Shown here: positions 59,228 through 64,000 of the stretch, in pieces
Position numbering within the stretch: the stretch's first letter is position 1
Layout: every line of letters begins with the position of its first letter
IMG/VR virus record: IMGVR_UViG_3300043775_002630
Location: 78,364-142,363 of that record
Reading direction: 5' to 3' (one strand)
Length of the DNA stretch: 64,000 bases
DNA from: a virus
Notes under the pieces: generated by a model
What the model was told of the DNA's origin: nothing
The model's database searches: none
The model's input: the letters and a program-made list of their open reading frames with translations, nothing else
Position numbers and translations under genes: made by a program

Positions 59228-61774
59228 ATGCCAACTATAATACCAATAGCTTACAATAACTCAGGTATACCAATACCTGGAACTACTCAAATCGGAGATT
59301 TATCAATTGCAGATACTGCACAAGACTACGGAGCATATCCTGATGGTTATACATTTTGGGCAACACCTGACTTAGATTTACATTATGCTGTGGCTTATCC
59401 GGTACCCGCAGGAAATCATCCAAACCCATTGAGTATTCCTTGTTATGTTGGATTTTTCAAATCACCAATTAAATCTGAAAGTTCATTTCTTGAGTTGGCA
59501 AATTATATCGCAAACAAAGACAATGACCCACAAAACTTTACAAATGGTAATGACGCGAAAACTTGGTTAAATAATAATGGATATTGGACATCTTATGCGA
59601 GCACTCTACTTATAAGTCTTGATTCAGGTAATCCAAGTTCATATTCAGGAACAGGGTCAACTTGGTATGATATAAGTGGTTATGGTAACAACGCTACATT
59701 AGTAAATTCACCAACATATTCATCAAGTTATGATGGTGTATTACAGTTTGACGATGTGTCATTAGAATATGGAACATTTAATGATTTAGGTAACTTAAGT
59801 CAATTTACAGTTGAGGCTTGGTTTAGACTAACAAGTTCTTTAACAGGAAAAGTATCTTCGATTGTTTCCAACCAATATAACTCAAGTACTGCAGTTAATT
59901 TTAGTATAGGTACCAATAACTCACCTAACGATTATAATCTTTCCGTAGGTTTCTATGATAACATTTGGTATAATACAACAGGATTTGTACCTCAGACAAA
60001 CGTTTGGTATCAAGTCGTTGGGACTTATGATGGAACATCACTTCGTCAATACATTAATGGTCAAGCATCAGGAGGAACTATTAACATCTCAGCAAACCCA
60101 ATTTCAGGTGGTAATAACAGATTAATGAGAAGATGGGATGAAACTCTATCATCAGGAAACTTAATTGATGGTGATTTAGCGATTGTAAAAATTTATAGTG
60201 AAGCATTGTCATCATCTGATATTTTAGATAGTTATAACTCAACGTATACAAGATTTTTGGATGTAACTCCTACTCCAACACCAACTCAAACTCAAACTTC
60301 CACACCTACTTCCACACCAACTAATACAGCAACAAACACACCAACAAACACACCAACCAATACCGCAACTAACACTCCAACTCAAACGCCAACCAATACC
60401 GCAACTAATACGCCAACTCAAACACCAACTAATACTGCAACAAACACACCATCATCAACAGAAACTCCAACACCAACGCCAACCAATACCGCAACTAATA
60501 CGCCAACTCAAACACCAACCAATACCGCAACTAATACGCCAACTCAAACACCAACTAATACAATAACAAATACACCTACAGTAACACCAACCAATACTGC
60601 AACAAATACACCTACAGTAACACCAACCAATACCGCAACTAATACGCCAACTCAAACACCAACTAATACGCCAACACCTTCAGTAACACCTGAACCTGTA
60701 ACAGGATATTCATTTAATTTAATTGTATTACCTTACAACTTCCCAGCTACAGGTAATACAATTATGAACCAAGGTGCAGTCCAAACAGGAACTACCAACC
60801 CTAATGAATTGACTATAAGTGGTAGAGGAATATACTTCAATTCTATTGATTCTAACGGTATAGATAGGGAAAGTTACTTCTCTCAATTTACTGGACAAAG
60901 TATTACTATTACAATGACTCAAACAGGAAGTACCGCGATTTACTCTGGTGATACAAATGCATTCAAATATTGGTCAGCAACTACAGGAACACCTCCAGGT
61001 GTTGCAGGTGATGGATTTGTGTTTGGTACTCAAGTAGGAGTTCCTCCTTTGGGCACTCCGTCAGGAAATGCAATATTAATCCAATCAGCAACTACAAATT
61101 GGACCGTAGGATTACCTGTTTATATCAGTGTAGAAATTAATGCAGGAGTTACCCCAACACCTACACCAACTAACACAACAACTCCAACTAATACTACAAC
61201 ACCTGAACCTACAACAACTCCAACTCCAACACAGACAGTTACACCAACACCTACAAATACAATAACACCAACAGTTACTCCATCAAATACACCAACACCG
61301 AGTAGCACACCTGCAGGATTTAGTGTGACAATTGTTGAGTCGGGTGGTAATGTTGTAATGTCGGCATCAGGTTCACTTAACATAAATGACTTAACACTTG
61401 TTAATCCAAGTGCAGGACCTTTTGGTTTTGGTGGACTAGGAGTTAGTACCGCAACATTCTTAATGGGTACAAATGGAATAAATGCCGCTCAATATAGCGG
61501 ATTTACAACAACACCACCTAATTTTGGACCAGGTGGAGTAGGAGGGTCTCAAACATCAGTAAGTGGTAATATATTTGGGGTTATTAAACAAGGACCAACC
61601 GCACCATATTCATTATTAGTCCCTGTTGGTTATACAACAGGAACCGCAATTTCAAGTAGTCAAACATTTAATGGTCAATCATTCGTTAGTTTTGGATTAA
61701 CACCAGGAACATACACTTATACTTGGGGTTCAGGTGCAAATGCTGACTCAATAAACGTTGTAGTTGGAGGATAA
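59228..61774 (+). CDS. Long fibre/adhesin with LamG domain and Thr-Pro repeats
   Basis: 848 aa. Same N-terminal domain as the 57054 fibre (ending [16 protein letters not shown]), then a LamG-like domain (about 130-345), a long TPT repeat region (about 348-480), a unique beta domain (about 485-640), a second repeat (about 641-695) and a C-terminal beta domain ([20 protein letters not shown] to [18 protein letters not shown]). The domain order differs from the first fibre, indicating shuffling. The reading frame continues beyond the stop (61775-62029). Confidence 0.8.
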   Translation: MPTIIPIAYNNSGIPIPGTTQIGDLSIADTAQDYGAYPDGYTFWATPDLDLHYAVAYPVPAGNHPNPLSIPCYVGFFKSPIKSESSFLELANYIANKDNDPQNFTNGNDAKTWLNNNGYWTSYASTLLISLDSGNPSSYSGTGSTWYDISGYGNNATLVNSPTYSSSYDGVLQFDDVSLEYGTFNDLGNLSQFTVEAWFRLTSSLTGKVSSIVSNQYNSSTAVNFSIGTNNSPNDYNLSVGFYDNIWYNTTGFVPQTNVWYQVVGTYDGTSLRQYINGQASGGTINISANPISGGNNRLMRRWDETLSSGNLIDGDLAIVKIYSEALSSSDILDSYNSTYTRFLDVTPTPTPTQTQTSTPTSTPTNTATNTPTNTPTNTATNTPTQTPTNTATNTPTQTPTNTATNTPSSTETPTPTPTNTATNTPTQTPTNTATNTPTQTPTNTITNTPTVTPTNTATNTPTVTPTNTATNTPTQTPTNTPTPSVTPEPVTGYSFNLIVLPYNFPATGNTIMNQGAVQTGTTNPNELTISGRGIYFNSIDSNGIDRESYFSQFTGQSITITMTQTGSTAIYSGDTNAFKYWSATTGTPPGVAGDGFVFGTQVGVPPLGTPSGNAILIQSATTNWTVGLPVYISVEINAGVTPTPTPTNTTTPTNTTTPEPTTTPTPTQTVTPTPTNTITPTVTPSNTPTPSSTPAGFSVTIVESGGNVVMSASGSLNINDLTLVNPSAGPFGFGGLGVSTATFLMGTNGINAAQYSGFTTTPPNFGPGGVGGSQTSVSGNIFGVIKQGPTAPYSLLVPVGYTTGTAISSSQTFNGQSFVSFGLTPGTYTYTWGSGANADSINVVVGG
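60265..61315 (+). repeat. Thr-Pro codon repeats in second fibre gene
   Basis: Long tract at about 60265-60700 with near-identical 40-nt class blocks and a shorter tract at about 61148-61315. Together with the first fibre this gives long homologous stretches in direct orientation. Confidence 0.87.
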
Positions 61775-62029
61775 TTAACATTAGTATTCACTTTTGGTAG
61801 TGGAGGGGCCGGTGTAACATCAAACACAGGCTCAACATTTGGTATTCTTCCAGGTGGAAGTGGACGTTTATTATATGTTCCTTCAGGATATGTTTCAAAT
61901 ACCGTCATTAGTGGAAGTTCAACATATGGTGGACAAACAATTGCAGGTATGGGATTAACTCCAGGAACATACACTTGGAGTTGGGGTACAGGAGGAAATA
62001 CAAGTACATTAGTAATGACAATTAATTAA
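61775..62029 (+). pseudogene. In-frame continuation of fibre after TAA: second copy of adhesin domain end
   Basis: Directly after the TAA at 61772-61774 the same frame is open for 84 codons to TAA at 62027. The translation ([60 protein letters not shown]) repeats the last part of the preceding domain. It has no good start codon of its own. It is either a relic of a former longer fibre or a readthrough extension. Confidence 0.72.
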
Positions 62030-62031
62030 TT

Positions 62032-62124
62032 ATGAAAAAGAAATGGTTTTTTGGTTGGTCAGCAACGACAAATGGTAATACAATAATGAATAGTAGAGTT
62101 TTAGCATTGTCTGCAAAGGCTTAA
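62032..62124 (+). CDS. Possible tiny protein (30 aa)
   Basis: ATG 62032 to TAA, product MKKKWFFGWSATTNGNTIMN onward. It starts 2 nt after the fibre remnant. No RBS or promoter visible, and it converges with the SGNH gene, overlapping it by 4 nt. Weakly supported. Confidence 0.3.
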   Translation: MKKKWFFGWSATTNGNTIMNSRVLALSAKA

Positions 62125-62840
62125 TTATAAGTCTTAAATTTCATACTTTTAATAACTCTTTCAGCAACTTTTTTGTGTCCTGATGGAATCATATGACAAG
62201 TCCAATCACCGCAATCAGTTCTTAACACAACTCGTGTATCAATTACAATTGCGTTCTTGATACTGTCCATTAACACTTTCTGATACCTACTATACGCTTT
62301 AGGGTAAAACTCTTGTCCTTTGATTGGTTTCACACATTTTTCAGCATCAAATCCCGTTAAGACTACAGGATGAACTCCTTTTGAGTTACACAAGTCCACA
62401 ATTTTTTGGACATCTCTGACAACTTCATATGGGTTACGATTACTATGAATATCGTTAGCCCCACCGTAAATAAAACAATAATCAAAGTTATTTGTTAGAT
62501 ACATATTGGTAGTGTTTACCATCCAAGGAAGGTGTTTACCTATCTCGGAATAATTAATCATTTTCATATCGGTTTTATCACATACGATTTTTTGCCAACC
62601 CCACTCGTGGTTAGATGTGTGTGAATCACCAATAAAGAAAACCTTTTTTCCTTTAACATCCACAATTGTATCTAAACCTTGTTTTGCTACAGGAATAAAT
62701 GTTGTGTCCGCAATAACAATTTGATTTGGTGTAAAGTAACCTGGAACTGCAACTAACTTACCAAAAATAAGAAGACCGTAGATTACGGTTAAAGATAATA
62801 AACCAACAATAGTTAGTTTGGTTTCAAATTTTTCTGACAT
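62121..62840 (-). CDS. Membrane-anchored SGNH/GDSL hydrolase
   Basis: 239 aa from ATG 62840; an upstream in-frame extension would cross the tRNA genes. Membrane anchor at about 9-27, then the SGNH blocks: FFIGDSHTS (69-77, Ser73 nucleophile), YGGANDIH (125-132) and DWTCHMIPSGH (212-222, with the Asp/His pair). It would act outside the membrane, probably as an O-acetyl esterase on peptidoglycan or polysaccharide, possibly linked to the phage's glycan activity. The ATG is 3 nt from tRNA-Cys. Confidence 0.82.
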   Translation of the reverse strand: MSEKFETKLTIVGLLSLTVIYGLLIFGKLVAVPGYFTPNQIVIADTTFIPVAKQGLDTIVDVKGKKVFFIGDSHTSNHEWGWQKIVCDKTDMKMINYSEIGKHLPWMVNTTNMYLTNNFDYCFIYGGANDIHSNRNPYEVVRDVQKIVDLCNSKGVHPVVLTGFDAEKCVKPIKGQEFYPKAYSRYQKVLMDSIKNAIVIDTRVVLRTDCGDWTCHMIPSGHKKVAERVIKSMKFKTYN

Positions 62841-62842
62841 AG

Positions 62843-62916
62843 AGGCCTCGGCCAGATTCGAACTGGCGAATAAGAGTTTTGCAGACTCCCCCCTTAAACC
62901 ACTTGGGTACAAGGCC
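62843..62916 (-). tRNA. tRNA-Cys(GCA)
   Basis: Minus strand. Acceptor GGCCTTG / CGAGGCC, anticodon arm GGAGT-CTGCAAA-ACTCT, T arm GCCAG-TTCGAAT-CTGGC, discriminator T. No CCA. Confidence 0.94.
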
Positions 62917-62922
62917 GATTTT

Positions 62923-62997
62923 GGGTGACTAGTGAGAATCGAACTCACGGCACAAGGGACCACAACCCTTTGCTCTACCTACTGAGCTATAGCCACC
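62923..62997 (-). tRNA. tRNA-His(GTG)
   Basis: Minus strand. Acceptor GGTGGCT / AGTCACC, anticodon arm AAGGG-TTGTGGT-CCCTT, T arm GTGAG-TTCGATT-CTCAC, discriminator C. The -1 base in the DNA is T, so the His-specific G-1 must be added after transcription. Confidence 0.93.
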
Positions 62998-63003
62998 ATA
63001 TAA

Positions 63004-63153
63004 GTGATAGTAGTTGACTTTATCAGGAATCCCGTAGGTTCTTATGTATCTACTTCACACACCATTAGAGAGCTGAGTATTACTACTTATCCTTAGTGTG
63101 TACCCTTGCGTCACGTCTCTCCACGCTTATCAACCTACGCCTTTTACTACCAC
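63004..63153 (-). ncRNA. Candidate pseudoknotted structured RNA (R4)
   Basis: 150 nt directly upstream of tRNA-His on the minus strand. A 9-bp outer helix (63004-63012 with 63145-63153, one G-U), an 8-bp helix (CGTAGGTT 63033-63040 with AACCTACG 63132-63139), and two interleaved helices, ACACAC 63057-63062 with GTGTGT 63096-63101 and GAGAG 63068-63072 with CTCTC 63117-63121, which form an H-type pseudoknot. No coding capacity. Confidence 0.55.
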
Positions 63154-63157
63154 AATA

Positions 63158-63415
63158 TCACATACACATCATCCAACCCAAACGATTCTGTTGTTGGTAC
63201 TGAGAGTAAGTACAACGACGCATCGATTTGTAATCAGGACGAAGTTTTGAGTGGGTCGGGTTTTCACTCTCCCACTTTTTACGTTCATCAACTACGATGC
63301 GGTAAGCTTCACGTTTGCTCGGTGCCCACACATCGTTAAATCCACCACAAACCCAGTTAAACAAATAAAGGTATTCCCCTTTGGTGTTCTTGTAAAGTTT
63401 CTCTTTCTGTTTCAT
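63158..63415 (-). CDS. Hypothetical basic protein (85 aa)
   Basis: From ATG 63415. YLYLFNWVCGGFNDVWAPSK and SKREAYRIVVDERKKWESEN, ending in QQQNRLGWMMCM. Basic, aromatic; resembles small phage proteins that may bind nucleic acid, but no family is known to me. It sits between tRNA and structured-RNA genes. Confidence 0.6.
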   Translation of the reverse strand: MKQKEKLYKNTKGEYLYLFNWVCGGFNDVWAPSKREAYRIVVDERKKWESENPTHSKLRPDYKSMRRCTYSQYQQQNRLGWMMCM

Positions 63416-63467
63416 ACTGTAAAGATACAACAAGTTTTTAAACTAACAAAATAGAATTACAATAATT

Positions 63468-63577
63468 TGTAGTCAAGGCCGGACTCGAACCGGATACCGT
63501 TCAAAGACGGATTAGACAACCTTACCTCATTTGAGTTGGGGACTCGGGTACCATCCCTCATTACGCCCACCTGACTA
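63468..63577 (-). tRNA. Oversized tRNA-like gene A (anticodon unresolved)
   Basis: Minus strand, 110 nt. TAGTCAG / TTGACTA acceptor (one G-U), T arm CCGG-TTCGAGT-CCGG, variable-arm hairpin CCGT-CTTTGA-ACGG. The stretch between D and variable arms is about 20-25 nt longer than in class II tRNAs and no standard 5-bp, 7-nt anticodon arm can be drawn; CAAC/GTTG closes a 14-nt loop containing CTCAAAT, which would read Leu(CAA). Possibly interrupted by a small insertion, or degenerate. Confidence 0.5.
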
Positions 63578-63597
63578 TATTGACTTATAAAGTATAC

Positions 63598-63734
63598 GTT
63601 GTTCTTTATACTCCTTTGATATTCCCCGCGGTTAGTCAAACCGGATAGAGCGTTTCCCTATCAGAAGTTCCATACAAGGAATCACCTTGCTTCTCATCAT
63701 ATTGGACATACTATTCGGTAATGAGCCGAAACGT
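63598..63734 (-). ncRNA. Candidate multi-hairpin RNA (R5)
   Basis: Four 5-bp hairpins: TTCGG/CCGAA (63714-63730, 7-nt loop), CAAGG/CCTTG (63675-63689), GATAG/CTATC (63644-63662) and CGGTT/AACCG (63629-63643), the last two directly adjacent. It fills the spacer between tRNA-like genes A and B. No open frame longer than a few codons. Confidence 0.45.
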
Positions 63735-63838
63735 GTAGTCAGGACAGGAATCGAACCTGTACGCTTCTCATTCTGAATACCGCAACGATATGCTGAGATG
63801 CCTCGGATAGTGCGTCTACCAATTCCGCCACCTGACTA
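63735..63838 (-). tRNA. Oversized tRNA-Leu-like gene B (anticodon unresolved)
   Basis: Minus strand, 104 nt. Perfect acceptor TAGTCAG / CTGACTA, a leucine-type D arm GTGGCGGAATTGGTAGACGC, and a T arm ACAGG-TTCGATT-CCTGT. Between them are 51 nt instead of about 32. GAG follows the expected 5' anticodon stem (CTATC-CGAGGCA) but the 3' stem GATAG is missing; a TCTCA/TGAGA hairpin with an inner ATATC/GGTAT follows. It shares its acceptor with gene A. Confidence 0.55.
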
Positions 63839-63844
63839 TTTAAA

Positions 63845-64000
63845 AAAGAAACTTTCCTTCCACGCTCACCGTGGGTTTAGATTTTACCGATGGTTTGTTC
63901 CCCATCACCTGTTATGTGTGCACCATAGAGCAGGGTCCATTACAGAGTACCTTGAGTCATTCAAGCTTCAATTGGGTAGCTACTCCCGTGAAGTCAAGGT
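63845..64000 (-). ncRNA. Candidate structured RNA (R6), runs off the window
   Basis: GC-richer non-coding sequence with hairpins CCACG/CGTGG (63860-63874) and GATGG/CCATC (63889-63906), and a 52-nt element closed by ACCTTGA (63949-63955) with TCAAGGT (63994-64000), with CTTCA/TGAAG inside. It may continue beyond 64000. Confidence 0.42.

Noticed and set aside
57450-60700. Possible CRISPR-like or minisatellite array
   Set aside because: Repeats are short, degenerate, in-frame and coding for Thr/Pro, with no unique spacers of constant length.
62841-62963. N-terminal extension of the SGNH hydrolase
   Set aside because: It runs through tRNA-Cys and into tRNA-His; the ATG at 62840 starts just before the membrane anchor.
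63420-63427. Possible -7 promoter box for the 85-aa gene
   Set aside because: The minus strand reads TATCTTAC, which does not satisfy TAnnTTTG, and no -33 TTTG is at the right distance.
63468-64000. Group I intron within a tRNA
   Set aside because: The extra sequence is only about 20 nt per gene and the conserved P, Q, R, S core elements were not seen in the flanking structured DNA.

Overview
The window reads as part of the genome of a large tailed, T4-like (myovirus-type) phage that infects a Bacteroidota host, most likely a flavobacterium relative. The phage call rests on recognisable counterparts of T4 gp17 (terminase), gp20 (portal), gp21 (prohead protease), gp22 (scaffold), gp23 (major capsid), gp5 (baseplate spike) and gp55 (late sigma factor). 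The host call rests on promoters of the Bacteroidota type (TTTG, 19-20 nt, TAnnTTTG) in front of several genes, general lack of Shine-Dalgarno sequences, a Bacteroidota-like ribosomal protein bS21, and DUF2061/DUF4494-like proteins typical of that phylum. DNA is AT-rich and genes are tightly packed.

Layout. 1-1246: nucleotide/DNA metabolism (3'-5' exonuclease, dUTPase). 1257-12900: a long plus-strand glycan operon with glycosyltransferases, a sulfotransferase with its own APS kinase and DUF2061 protein, nucleotidyltransferases, methyltransferases, a fucosyltransferase-like protein, cupin, small aminotransferase-like protein and GDP-mannose 4,6-dehydratase. 12900-17252: PhoH, HAD-like protein, two more glycosyltransferases and the gp55-like sigma factor. 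17270-24270: plus-strand tail/baseplate block. 24946-41694: convergent minus-strand head block in T4-like order, with a plus-strand bS21 gene inside. 41868-46777: ClpC-like unfoldase, peptidase and unknown genes. 46819-50263: tmRNA, five tRNAs and small genes. 50335-56953: M15 peptidase, metalloprotease, RNA-repair-type proteins and a minus-strand tRNA cluster. 57054-62029: two related fibre/adhesin genes with Thr-Pro repeats. 62121-64000: membrane-anchored SGNH hydrolase, further tRNAs, and GC-richer structured sequence with two oversized tRNA-like genes.

How it may work together. Host-type promoters drive ClpC, tmRNA, tRNAs and several small genes. Late structural genes instead carry a repeated TATTTATA just upstream of their start codons, plausibly tied to the gp55-like factor or to unusual initiation. 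bS21, tmRNA, tRNAs and putative RNA-repair proteins together suggest heavy investment in controlling translation. The glycan operon could remodel the host envelope or decorate the virion, with sulfation as an unusual element. Several proteins of the head region and elsewhere begin with short helical segments ending in L/I-x-E, the T4 prohead-protease cleavage signature, suggesting a set of capsid-targeted proteins that includes two predicted peptidases. In total 12 canonical tRNAs, one tmRNA, two oversized tRNA-like genes and nine genes encoding fewer than 60 residues are described.
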